Assembly (NCBI GenBank): GCA_036961445.1
Contig: JBALVO010000086.1
Span: 1-15,769 of the forward strand
Direction: 5' to 3'
DNA: 15,769 bases
Source of the DNA: JBALVO01 sp036961445
Lineage (GTDB): Bacteria; Pseudomonadota; Gammaproteobacteria; Pseudomonadales; Halieaceae
Notes under the pieces: generated by a model
What the model was told of the DNA's origin: nothing
Seen by the model: only the letters and a program-made list of their open reading frames with translations
Database searches by the model: none
Position numbers and translations under genes: made by a program
In this document: positions 1 to 7,619 of the stretch, one piece after another
Numbering within the stretch: the first letter of the stretch is position 1
Layout: each line of letters begins with the position of its first letter

Positions 1-95
1 AATTACTAGCGTATCTGGCGGGTAACAAAGAAGCCTATTGGGTCGATAGTTATATCCACATCATGAAGTACATGATCGGCAGTAAGGAAGTGTAG
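1..95 (+). CDS. C-terminal end of an unidentified protein (partial)
   Basis: The window opens inside a reading frame whose codons start at base 3 and end at a TAG at 93-95. The 30 visible residues run from LLAYLAGNKEAYW to the end MIGSKEV. They are rich in Tyr, Ile and Met and contain no motif I recognise. A coding origin is likely because the frame runs cleanly to the window edge and the sequence is protein-like, but the family cannot be named. No clear terminator follows; the next gene starts 238 bases later on the same strand. Confidence 0.5.
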   Translation, partial: LLAYLAGNKEAYWVDSYIHIMKYMIGSKEV

Positions 96-224
96 CGGTC
101 TAATAAAACCGGACACCAACTTGCGTGGTCAATTCGCTACCAGCAGAAAGCTGTCCCCGCGCCATACCACCACACCCATGCCGATGATTGGTCAGCCGGG
201 ATGCCGGCGTGAATCCACCTGTGC

Positions 225-235
225 TGACACTGTCA
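225..235. promoter_or_regulatory. Perfect 11-base palindrome upstream of the phospholipase gene
   Basis: TGACA-C-TGTCA lies about 100 bases upstream of the phospholipase start, followed by an A/T-rich stretch at 270-290 that could hold a -10 element. I could not place a convincing -35/-10 pair. A short palindrome in a promoter region is typical of dimeric repressor or activator sites, but the cognate regulator is unknown. The same arms, TGACA and TGTCA with 7 bases between, occur upstream of the crotonase gene at 14232-14248. Confidence 0.3.
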
Positions 236-333
236 CTTTTCCTCATACCTGTTCTGTGCAGTGCAAACTTAATATATAACACTTTAAAATACCGACCTAC
301 TGGCTGGTCGCAGTAACAACACCGGAGGCCAAG

Positions 334-1524
334 ATGCTCATGTATCACCTGTTTATCATCCTGCTGCTCGCAGCAGCGTCTGCGGCACAGGGCAGTACCG
401 AGACCAATCCAGACAGTTTTCAGCAGCGCTACCTCCAATGTCTGGTAATGAAAGATGATATTGGCCGCCTGCGCTGCTACGACGAACTGACGGAACCCGC
501 GACCGACGCCGCTGCGCGCAGCGCATACGACACTGACGAGGTGATCGTGGCTTCCGCCGGGGCCGCAGACCCGAATCGCCAGCGGCGGGTTGCCGAGTTG
601 GGTGACCTCCAGAAGCGGGAGCGCAGCGGCATGCTGCAATCAGACGACCCGAACTACTTCGTCTATACCACCCCAGTCAATGACAATATCGACGACGAGC
701 ATCACGCCGAGTTTTACCTGTCGATAAAATACCCCCTGGTAGAGCGCAAGTTCCATCACTGGCAGGACCAGTTCAAGTCTATGGATAACAGCTCCGGGCG
801 CTTTTTCAACGCGGTCACTCCCGACCGGCTGCTGCTACATTACAACGGGCTTTATGATTTTTATGCCATCAACAGTGATCGCTACGATTCGGCACCGGTG
901 ATCTCACGCCGCCAGAACCCTGGCTTTTCAGTTGAATACGACTTCGCCCACGGCAAGGATACGCTGCGGCTGGGCTGGTCCCATGAGTCTAACGGCCAGC
1001 AGTTGGAAGAAGACGAAATCGACCGGCTGGACCAGTTGTGGACGACCTATGGCGAAGACCACGCCCTGGCCGAAGTGAGCCGTGGCTGGGACTACGCCAT
1101 GCTGCGCTGGCAGAGCACATCGCAATTGTTTGTGGATACACTGGAGGACAGCTGGCTCAAGTACAACGTGGAGATGCGCTACTTCTGTGACTGCCAGGGC
1201 TTTGGCTTCCAGGATGGCAGGGAGGACGATATCTGGTGGGAGCCAGGGAACAACGTCCAGATATCCGATTTTGACGGCCTGCGCACTATGGTAGAGGGCT
1301 CACTGTGGAAGACCGAACGCGGGCGGGTCGCTTTCGACACCCGCCTGGAACTGAAAACCGGGCTCTATCACAGCACCGGCCAGTATCTCAGCGGCAAACT
1401 AAGCCTGGGCGCCCGGTTCAATAACCTGCGCACCACCCTCTTCTATTTCGATGGTTACGGCAAGGACCTGTCCACCTACCACTTGCGAAGCCGCTATGTA
1501 GGAATTGGCCTTGAGCTGCGTTGA
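334..1524 (+). CDS. pldA: Outer membrane phospholipase A (OMPLA/PldA family)
   Basis: This 396-residue protein is probably a calcium-dependent phospholipase A of the outer membrane, which hydrolyses acyl esters of phospholipids that reach the outer leaflet. Residues 1-19 form a Sec signal peptide (MLMYHLF followed by a Leu/Ala core). Residues 36-51 hold a Cys-x11-Cys-Tyr-Asp type segment seen at the N-terminus of many longer proteobacterial PldA proteins. The barrel follows, with the family signature GWSHESNG at 214-221 (His217, Ser219) and a C-terminal strand ending in Leu-Glu-Leu-Arg. The third catalytic position appears to be Asp253 in SRGWD, where Escherichia coli has Asn156 in SRSWN. A GGAGG at 324-328 supports the ATG at 334. 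The protein is longer than E. coli PldA because of the N-terminal segment and an insertion after the HESNG motif. The family call is firm; the Asn-to-Asp alignment was made by eye. Confidence 0.85.
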   Translation: MLMYHLFIILLLAAASAAQGSTETNPDSFQQRYLQCLVMKDDIGRLRCYDELTEPATDAAARSAYDTDEVIVASAGAADPNRQRRVAELGDLQKRERSGMLQSDDPNYFVYTTPVNDNIDDEHHAEFYLSIKYPLVERKFHHWQDQFKSMDNSSGRFFNAVTPDRLLLHYNGLYDFYAINSDRYDSAPVISRRQNPGFSVEYDFAHGKDTLRLGWSHESNGQQLEEDEIDRLDQLWTTYGEDHALAEVSRGWDYAMLRWQSTSQLFVDTLEDSWLKYNVEMRYFCDCQGFGFQDGREDDIWWEPGNNVQISDFDGLRTMVEGSLWKTERGRVAFDTRLELKTGLYHSTGQYLSGKLSLGARFNNLRTTLFYFDGYGKDLSTYHLRSRYVGIGLELR

Positions 1525-1528
1525 GTTC

Positions 1529-1618
1529 ACCTGCCTGAAGCGAGGAAAACGGGTAATGATATCTGCACGGCGCGTAGCCGCGGGAATCGGACCCGTTTGG
1601 AGGTATTCATGAGCAGGT
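1529..1618. repeat. Nested inverted repeats between convergent genes
   Basis: Three pairs of complementary arms share one centre: ACCTGC at 1529-1534 with GCAGGT at 1613-1618, AAACGGGT at 1547-1554 with ACCCGTTT at 1591-1598, and CGGC at 1568-1571 with GCCG at 1577-1580. The arms are perfect and roughly symmetric, so the RNA of either strand could fold into one long interrupted hairpin. The element lies between the 3' ends of the phospholipase and oxidoreductase genes, where a bidirectional terminator or a small palindromic repeat would fit. There is no clean U tract on either side, so intrinsic termination is uncertain. Confidence 0.4.
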
Positions 1619-1653
1619 TCTAGCAATTCCGGCGTCTTTATTTGTCGCTACCT

Positions 1654-2757
1654 TTACTCCATATACACCGCGATTTTGCCCCGCACATGGCCCTCTTCCG
1701 AATAGCCGATTGCTGCCGGAATGTCACTCAGGGAAAACCGTCGATCAATCACCGGGGTCATTTTTCCGGTCTGCATAAGATCCGCCAAAATAGTGAGGTC
1801 ATCAGCTTTGAGCTGCGCTATCAGGGTGAGCATTTCCTGATCTACGAAGGGCCCCACCAGCATCGCCTTGATCATTCCCATCAGAGGTCCCAACCAATTG
1901 CCTTTGGGCCCACCGACAATAACCAGCTTGCCGTTGGGGGTCAGAACCCCCCGGTTTACCAATGGCGAGTGATTGCCGACATTATCGATAATCAGATCGT
2001 AGTGCTGTCCACTTCGGGTATAGTCTTCATGCTTGTAGTCAAACACATGATCAGCCCCGATAGAGCGGACCATGTCCAGGTTACGGGTGCTGCACACCCC
2101 GGTCACCTCTGCACCCATAGACTTGGCGATCTGCACAGCAAACGTGCCCACCCCTCCAGAGGCACCATTGATCAGCACTTTCTGACCCGCTTGCAGTTGA
2201 CCCTTGTCGCGCAGTGCCTGCAAGGCAGTGATAGCAGCAATAGGCACCGTGGCCGCCTGCTCAAAGCTCATATTGGCCGGTTTGTGCACCACCGCCCGTG
2301 TCTCGCGAACTGTCACATACTCGGCAAAAGCACCGCCTGCGCCACCAAACACTTCATCGCCTGGCTTAAAGCGGGTGACATCCTTACCCACCGCCTCTAC
2401 GGTGCCGGCGAAATCGACGCCGATACGAGGATCCGTGGGTGCCCCCAGGCCTCCGCCAAGTCGGACGATATAGGGCGAGCCGCGCATTTGGTGCCAGTCC
2501 AATGGATTCACTGAGGCGGCCTGTACTTTGACCAATATCTCATCGCTGGCGGGGCTGGGCTTGGTGACATTGGTAAATTCGAGAATATCGGGAGCGCCAT
2601 AGCATCGCGCCAGAATCGCTTTCATCTGCTCTCCATCTTTGGAGAGTTCCGGCACCGGTTCGCAGTCCGCCGTGTGGCTCATTGCCAAAGCTATGGCGGT
2701 TATTCCGGCCGCCACGATTGCCAATAGGCCGATTGCGAATTTATAGCGTAGTTTCAT
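1654..2757 (-). CDS. Membrane-anchored NAD(P)-dependent quinone oxidoreductase-like enzyme (MDR superfamily)
   Basis: This is a zinc-free medium-chain dehydrogenase/reductase of the quinone oxidoreductase type, likely reducing an unsaturated carbonyl or quinone with NAD(P)H. From the chosen start it has 367 residues. Residues 8-26 form a hydrophobic helix after MKLRYK. The MDR core starts near residue 45 (MKAILARCYG), with ASVNPLDWH at 81-89, a GVDFAG segment near 113-118 and the nucleotide-binding GASGGVG at 198-204. No structural zinc cysteine cluster is seen. The start is uncertain. ATG 2757 keeps the membrane segment. ATG 2625 would give a soluble enzyme of usual length and has a strong GGAGAG at 2629-2634. 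The open frame extends to 2886 without clear coding character. I prefer 2757 because the extension encodes a plausible anchor. The gene is divergent from an AraC regulator, which may control it. Confidence 0.8.
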   Translation of the reverse strand: MKLRYKFAIGLLAIVAAGITAIALAMSHTADCEPVPELSKDGEQMKAILARCYGAPDILEFTNVTKPSPASDEILVKVQAASVNPLDWHQMRGSPYIVRLGGGLGAPTDPRIGVDFAGTVEAVGKDVTRFKPGDEVFGGAGGAFAEYVTVRETRAVVHKPANMSFEQAATVPIAAITALQALRDKGQLQAGQKVLINGASGGVGTFAVQIAKSMGAEVTGVCSTRNLDMVRSIGADHVFDYKHEDYTRSGQHYDLIIDNVGNHSPLVNRGVLTPNGKLVIVGGPKGNWLGPLMGMIKAMLVGPFVDQEMLTLIAQLKADDLTILADLMQTGKMTPVIDRRFSLSDIPAAIGYSEEGHVRGKIAVYME

Positions 2758-2895
2758 CGTTGTGTATCTCATCCATTGTTGTTTATCCAGTTTAGCTGGG
2801 ACAGAAGTAGATCGCCCCTGACGACCGCAAGCTTTACCGGCCATCGCCAGCAACACTCGCTTCGTCGCACCGTAGCGCCAGAACATTGTAATCTG

Positions 2896-2910
2896 TCCCT
2901 GATCAAGGGA
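2896..2910. promoter_or_regulatory. Candidate operator dyad between the oxidoreductase and AraC genes
   Basis: TCCCT-GATCA-AGGGA is an inverted repeat with perfect 5-base arms. It extends outwards as TGT and ACA with a one-base bulge. It sits in the divergent intergenic region, just upstream of the first ATG (2913) of the regulator frame. The position suits autoregulation or control of the neighbouring oxidoreductase. No footprint or second copy supports it. Confidence 0.35.
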
Positions 2911-2966
2911 ACATGACCGCAGTAATCAAAATGATGTCTGCAGCCAACAACAGGGAGAAACCAGTC

Positions 2967-3971
2967 ATGGCAGGGCTCACAATTGGAGCGGGATACGTCA
3001 AGGCGCTGATGGAGCTTGCCGTGGCCAAAGGTGCCAGCGAAACACTACTGACCCAACGCTCTGGCATAGCCCCTGACGACTTGCTGGACCGGGACAAACG
3101 CATTCCCCTGAACCACTACCAGAAACTGATGCGCGCCAGCAAAGAGCTGTGCAAGGCACCCGCCCTTGGGGTGCAGCTGGGGGAAGCCGCCGTGTTTTCC
3201 CAAATCTCGATAGTGGGGCTGATTTGCAGTTGCGCCGCCACCACCAACGAAGCCTTTGCCCAGATTAACCGCTACGGTCGTCTGGTCGTTGAGGTGGACG
3301 GCCACCGGCCGGAGGGGCGCTTTGAAATCGTGCCGGGCGATGGCGAAGTATGGCTGGTGGACACCCGCCAGAACCCCAACAGTTTCCCCGAACTGACCGA
3401 GTCGGCCTTTGCCATCATGATTAACCTGGCCCGTGAGTTCAGCGACAAGCCCTTTGCCAAAGAAGTGCACTTCACCCATACAGATCCGGGTGGCCGGGCG
3501 GAATATGAACGCATCCTGGGTGCCCCCGTAATATTCGGCTGCGACCGCAATGCTTTCCTGGTGGAAGAGTCCCTGATGTATGTAAAACTGTCTCCGCCGG
3601 ACCGCTATGTGTTTGGCATTTTCAGTGAACGAGCCGATACCCTGATGGAGAGTTTGAAAAGCTCCACTACCACCCGCGGTCGGGTAGAGAGCCTATTGAT
3701 CCCCATCCTGCATACCGGGGCTCTGGATATGGCGCGTATTGCCCAATCACTGGGCCTGGGCCGCCAAACCCTGTACCGAAAACTGAAAGCGGAAGGCACC
3801 AACTACGAAAAATTACTCGATGAACTGCGCCACAAGATGGCCCGGCACTACTTGAGCGCCAAGAAAGTCTCCCTCAACGAAACCGCCTACCTCACCGGCT
3901 ACGCCGACCCCACTGCCTTCTCCCGCGCATACAAGCGCTGGACCGGGTCCAGGCCCGGAGGCAGCGCTTAG
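2967..3971 (+). CDS. AraC-family transcriptional regulator with Arabinose_bd-type N-terminal domain
   Basis: This 334-residue DNA-binding regulator belongs to the AraC group with a long N-terminal effector domain of the PF12625 type, common next to lipid, steroid or oxidoreductase genes. The N-terminal domain covers roughly residues 5-215. The C-terminal domain has two helix-turn-helix units: LDMARIAQSLGLGRQTLYRKL near 253-273 and the second around SLNETAYLTGYADPTAFSRAYKRW near 302-325, followed by the usual GSRPG ending. I chose ATG 2967 because GGGAG at 2953-2957 gives 9-base spacing. ATG 2913 would add 18 residues, but its AAGGGA lies only two bases away. The gene is divergent from the oxidoreductase, which is the natural candidate target. 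The inducer is unknown. Confidence 0.85.
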   Translation: MAGLTIGAGYVKALMELAVAKGASETLLTQRSGIAPDDLLDRDKRIPLNHYQKLMRASKELCKAPALGVQLGEAAVFSQISIVGLICSCAATTNEAFAQINRYGRLVVEVDGHRPEGRFEIVPGDGEVWLVDTRQNPNSFPELTESAFAIMINLAREFSDKPFAKEVHFTHTDPGGRAEYERILGAPVIFGCDRNAFLVEESLMYVKLSPPDRYVFGIFSERADTLMESLKSSTTTRGRVESLLIPILHTGALDMARIAQSLGLGRQTLYRKLKAEGTNYEKLLDELRHKMARHYLSAKKVSLNETAYLTGYADPTAFSRAYKRWTGSRPGGSA

Positions 3972-4359
3972 CAGACACCGATGCCATGCCGAAAGTTTTG
4001 ACAAGTGTAGACGTAACCCCCTTTTCCTGAGCCGCAAGCGCCTCAAGCGATGAATACAGATCAGGACCAAGTTCTCTCTGCAATTTGACCATCCGCTCAA
4101 ACAATGGAAGCCCGAATTGGTTATTGGTTACGTTTTGAGGCGTAAAAAATCCTGGTTTGGAACGAATAGAGCACGTGGATGGCCCATTGCTGTTTACACC
4201 CCATTCATACCTATTAGCGTCTGGCCTGGTCGCTTATCATGATCGATATCAAGTAAACAGTCAGGATTGTTTTTTAATTCCTTCAAAGTTGGTAGGATGT
4301 AATGTCCAAGCCATACCGTTGGCACCATGACTACCGCTTTTGTGGGGAGAACAATCAGC
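3972..4359. other. Intergenic region with open antisense frames, no gene assigned
   Basis: These 388 bases separate the AraC gene from the acyltransferase start and must contain the operon promoter, though I could not place a convincing -35/-10 pair. On the minus strand one frame is open from 4233 through this spacer and into the AraC gene (stop at 3892-3894). It has fairly protein-like content, including LQRELGPDLYSSLEALAAQE. It lacks a good ATG (TTG at 4104) and a ribosome site. A second minus frame, from ATG 4328 to a stop at 4194, is also protein-like. They could be remnants of a decayed gene, or chance. I recognise neither. Confidence 0.3.
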
Positions 4360-5934
4360 ATGTCGCGAATCAAACAACTTAGCAGGGAAGATGTCATGTT
4401 TGTCGCTGGCGAGACCAGCAGCATCTACCAGCATGTCGCCCTCCTGATCGTCCTCGATAGCAGCGAGCGTGCCGGCTTCGATTACCAAAAATTTCGTCAG
4501 CACTGCGTGGAGAGAGTGTCCCTCATCCCTCAATTTCACTGGAAACTTCACTCAGTGCCGCTGGGCCTGGATAGACCCTATTGGGTAGAAGACGAAAACT
4601 TCAGCTTCGACCACCATATCAGACATATCGCACTGCCAAAGCCCGGCGACACCGCCAGTCTGTGTGAGGTCGCCGCCCATCTTTACGGCAAGCACCTAGA
4701 CCGCAACAGGCCCCTGTGGGAGATCTGGCTGATCGAAGGTCTTGAGGGAGGTAAATGCGCATACTTTCAGAAGTTTCATCATTGCATGATGGATGGTGAG
4801 GGTGGATTCAAAATGCTGGAGATTATCGGTGACTTTGAGCCCGACCAGCCGCTGAAAAAAACCATCGATAAATCCATCAGCGAGGCCAGGGCAGGATCAA
4901 TTCCTAGCCTACCCCAACAATCTTCAAAGGCATGGCAGCATCTGACCCGACTTCCTCGCGATGCGGCCAAAGGCGTCTACGACATTCTTCGCCCGAAGAT
5001 ACTGGAACAACTCGTTTGGCCGAAAAGCCCCCAGAAAAAACATCCGGTAGTGCCCACAGCCTCTTTTAATGGCGCTATTAACAGCGAACGAGCAGTAACA
5101 CTCTGCTCCTTGTCACTGACCGACATGAAGGCCATTAAAAATCACTTTAATGTGTCATTGAATGACGTGGTATTAGCCCTTGTCAGCAGTGCCATCAGAC
5201 GTTATCTCCTTGAATATTCGCAACTCCCGGACGAACCTCTACGCACCAACATTCCAGTATCACTAAGATCCGAGGCCGATGACCAGTTAAGCAACAAGGT
5301 CACGACCACCACGGTTACCCTGGCCACAGATCTGGACGATCCCCTGGCGCGTCTGCAGGCGATCAATCTGGAATCGGAACAATCAAAAGCTCAAGCCCAT
5401 AGTGGCGCCATGGGTGTAGTTGAGCTATTCCAGATGATGCCCCCCATTCTTGTAAGCACTTTGATGGACTCACTACGCGAAGACCAGGCACCTCAGATGC
5501 TGGGGGCAAATCTTATCGTCTCCAATGTTCGCGGCAGCCCAATACCCATGTATATAGCCGGGGCTAGAATGGAAAACATGTACCCGATGTCAATTCTGAC
5601 GGCAGGAATGGGCGTCAATTTCACTTGCGTCAGCTACAGCGATTCCATGGATTTCGGCATCATTGTTGACCCTGACCTGCTGCCGCATCAAGACACTATC
5701 GCTTTCGGTCTGGAAGCGGCTCTGGACGAGTACAACGCGCTTTGCAAACCCCAGCGCAAAGCTCGAAAAAAGCCGGCGGTTAAAGCGAAGCGAAAGGCTG
5801 CCCCAAAAACGGTGAAGCGAAAAGCCCCTCCCAAAACGGCGCGCAGCAAGAACCCGACCACGAAGGGAGCGAGCCGCAGCAAAAATACGAACACCGCCAC
5901 CAACAAATCCACCCCTAAACGGAAGCAAATATGA
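4360..5934 (+). CDS. Wax ester synthase / acyl-CoA:diacylglycerol acyltransferase (WS/DGAT) with Lys-rich tail
   Basis: This 524-residue enzyme transfers an acyl group from acyl-CoA to a long-chain alcohol or diacylglycerol, making wax esters or triacylglycerol at the cytoplasmic membrane. Seen in the sequence: the catalytic HHCMMDG at residues 140-146 (consensus HHxxxDG), RPLWEIWLIEGL just before it, SLNDVVLA near 266-273, NIPVSLRS near 297-304 and the C-terminal domain block with SNVRGSP near 388-394. From about residue 463 the enzyme fold ends and a 62-residue tail begins with 17 Lys, 7 Arg and no acidic residue. This is unusual, since the family normally ends near 450-480. The start at 4360 (MSRIKQLSREDVMF) fits the family N-terminus and has GGGGAG at 4343-4348; ATG 4327 would add 11 residues. 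The stop overlaps the next start (ATGA). First gene of the operon. Confidence 0.9.
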   Translation: MSRIKQLSREDVMFVAGETSSIYQHVALLIVLDSSERAGFDYQKFRQHCVERVSLIPQFHWKLHSVPLGLDRPYWVEDENFSFDHHIRHIALPKPGDTASLCEVAAHLYGKHLDRNRPLWEIWLIEGLEGGKCAYFQKFHHCMMDGEGGFKMLEIIGDFEPDQPLKKTIDKSISEARAGSIPSLPQQSSKAWQHLTRLPRDAAKGVYDILRPKILEQLVWPKSPQKKHPVVPTASFNGAINSERAVTLCSLSLTDMKAIKNHFNVSLNDVVLALVSSAIRRYLLEYSQLPDEPLRTNIPVSLRSEADDQLSNKVTTTTVTLATDLDDPLARLQAINLESEQSKAQAHSGAMGVVELFQMMPPILVSTLMDSLREDQAPQMLGANLIVSNVRGSPIPMYIAGARMENMYPMSILTAGMGVNFTCVSYSDSMDFGIIVDPDLLPHQDTIAFGLEAALDEYNALCKPQRKARKKPAVKAKRKAAPKTVKRKAPPKTARSKNPTTKGASRSKNTNTATNKSTPKRKQI

Positions 5935-6785
5935 AGGTTAATAAGCTAGATGGCCGCTGGGTTCTTGTCACCGGCGCTGGCGCTGGAATTGGACGAGCGA
6001 TAGCTCTGGACGCAGCAGGCCGCGGTGGCAGCGTGGCAATTTGTGATATCAACCGCGAGAACCTGGAGGAAACGGCTGCCCTACTGGCGGGCTATGGAAT
6101 TGACGTCATCTCATCGGTCGTAGATGTAACCCGGCGTGACCAGGTAGAAGTGTTTGCAGAGCTGGTGCATCGCAGCACGGCAGCCGTGGATATTCTAGTC
6201 AACAATGCCGGAGTGGCCATTGCGGCAGATATTCTTGAAACCTCCCCAGAGGATTGGGAATTTATTATTGGTGTAAACCTGATGGGAGTTATACATTTCT
6301 GTGATGCTTTTTGTCCGGCGATGATTGAGCGGGATAGTGGCGGGCATGTTGTCAACATAGCCTCCATGGAAGGCTTTGCCGCCCTGGAAGGGTTCGGCGC
6401 TTACTCCACGACCAAATTTGCGGTCGTCGGCTACTCTGATTCACTGCGCCAGGAGCTGAGTCATCACAATATTGGCGTGAGCGTAGTATGCCCCGGAGTA
6501 GTACGCACCTCACTGACTGCAAATATGCGCTCTAGAGGAGAATATAAGGCGGGCATAGCGGATCGCATTCACCAGGAACATAAAAAAAGTACGTTCGGGC
6601 CTGAAAAGGTCGCCAAGGCTGTATTCAGCGCGGTGAGGTTTAATACACCGTTGCGCCCTGTCGCACCGGAATCGTGGATGACATATTACTCAAATCGACT
6701 CTCGCCCCGCTTGACAAGTTTTATCCTGAAGCAAGTTGCGCACCGGGTACTGCGCGATGGTGTACCAACAGAGGCTGCGCCATGA
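5931..6785 (+). CDS. Short-chain dehydrogenase/reductase (classical SDR), first of two
   Basis: This 284-residue NAD(P)-dependent oxidoreductase probably interconverts an alcohol and an aldehyde or ketone. All classical SDR elements are present: cofactor loop TGAGAGIG at 14-21, Asp39 at the end of the second strand (suggesting NAD(H) rather than NADP(H)), NNAG at 91-94, Asn116, Ser145, Tyr158 and Lys162 (YSTTK), and the PG motif near 188. The C-terminal 40 residues beyond the core are rich in Arg and hydrophobics, which could help membrane association or substrate binding. The ATG overlaps the acyltransferase stop by four bases and its own stop overlaps the next SDR start in the same way, indicating translational coupling. 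The substrate cannot be read from the sequence; position suggests it supplies or removes the alcohol esterified by the acyltransferase. Confidence 0.88.
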   Translation: MKVNKLDGRWVLVTGAGAGIGRAIALDAAGRGGSVAICDINRENLEETAALLAGYGIDVISSVVDVTRRDQVEVFAELVHRSTAAVDILVNNAGVAIAADILETSPEDWEFIIGVNLMGVIHFCDAFCPAMIERDSGGHVVNIASMEGFAALEGFGAYSTTKFAVVGYSDSLRQELSHHNIGVSVVCPGVVRTSLTANMRSRGEYKAGIADRIHQEHKKSTFGPEKVAKAVFSAVRFNTPLRPVAPESWMTYYSNRLSPRLTSFILKQVAHRVLRDGVPTEAAP

Positions 6786-7582
6786 AGCAGATAGAAGGCC
6801 GGGTTGCAGTGGTGACTGGCGCCGGCAGCGGTATTGGTCAAGCAGTGAGCCTGGAATTGGCACGACGGGGTGCGGATATCGCATTGGTTGATATTGATGA
6901 AGCCAAATTGTCGGGGGTAAAGACCGCTATAGAGGCGATTAGCAGAAAGGCGAGCCTGCATGTGGTAGATGTTTCCAGCAAGCAGCAGATGGCTGCACTG
7001 CCGGAGCAGGTGCTTGCCGAGCACGGTGCCGTGCATATTTTAGTCAATAACGCGGGTGTCTCTGTCAATCTTCCATTCGAGCAGCAGGATGTAGAAGACC
7101 TGGAATGGATATCGGGGATCAATTATTGGGGAGTGATGTACGGCTGTAAATACTTCCTGCCCTATCTACAAAAAGCTGATGAAGCACACATTGTAAACAT
7201 GTCCAGCTTGGCGGGCCTCACCGGAATGAAGGGACAGAGTTCCTATGCAGCTACCAAGTTTGCCGTCAGGGGCTTGAGTGAGTCTCTTTATGTTGAACTA
7301 ACAAACAGCGCCGTGGGGATTACCTGTGTCCACCCCGGCGCTGTAGCGACCAATATACTCGCTGCTGCGCGCATGGATTCGACGCATAGGGAGAAAATGC
7401 TCAAGATGTTCCACCTGGCTATGCCACCAGAGAAAGCGGCCCGCCTTATTGTAAAAGCCATCGAAAAAAATCGCTTTAAACTGGTGTTCTGCGTGGAATC
7501 CAGAGTGCTGGACTACATGAAGCGCCTTTTTCCAATGGGGACGCTCAAACTGATGTGCCTGGCCAATCGTCCTGGCACCTAG
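6782..7582 (+). CDS. Short-chain dehydrogenase/reductase (classical SDR), second of two
   Basis: This 266-residue classical SDR has TGAGSGIG at 12-19, Asp37 after the second strand (NAD-type), NNAG at 89-92, Ser142, Tyr155 and Lys159 (YAATK) and a PG motif near 185. It resembles the preceding SDR in layout but differs widely in the substrate-binding region, so the two look like old duplicates or independent recruits rather than recent copies. The start at 6782 is fixed by the ATGA overlap with the previous gene. The frame is open further upstream, but those codons overlap the end of the first SDR and are unlikely to be used. Two SDRs in a row may act on different substrates or in opposite directions of one alcohol/aldehyde pair. 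Confidence 0.88.
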   Translation: MKQIEGRVAVVTGAGSGIGQAVSLELARRGADIALVDIDEAKLSGVKTAIEAISRKASLHVVDVSSKQQMAALPEQVLAEHGAVHILVNNAGVSVNLPFEQQDVEDLEWISGINYWGVMYGCKYFLPYLQKADEAHIVNMSSLAGLTGMKGQSSYAATKFAVRGLSESLYVELTNSAVGITCVHPGAVATNILAAARMDSTHREKMLKMFHLAMPPEKAARLIVKAIEKNRFKLVFCVESRVLDYMKRLFPMGTLKLMCLANRPGT

Positions 7583-7619
7583 CGTTCCTATCGCCAACAA
7601 CCTGGAGTTGGATTATTCC

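Noticed and set aside
100..639. Minus-strand open frame of 179 codons overlapping the phospholipase start
   Set aside because: It covers the signal peptide and N-terminal part of a well-supported gene, has no recognisable domain and begins without a ribosome site.
1642..2514. Long plus-strand open frame of 290 codons opposite the MDR oxidoreductase
   Set aside because: The minus strand encodes a clear MDR enzyme; the plus frame is its shadow, with no domain and no ribosome site.
4327..4359. Use of ATG 4327 as the acyltransferase start
   Set aside because: No ribosome site precedes it, and family members start at the MSRIKQLS-like segment encoded from 4360.
6674..6781. Upstream extension of the second SDR by 36 codons
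   Set aside because: The extension overlaps the coding end of the first SDR in another frame, and the ATG at 6782 fits the family N-terminus and the ATGA overlap.
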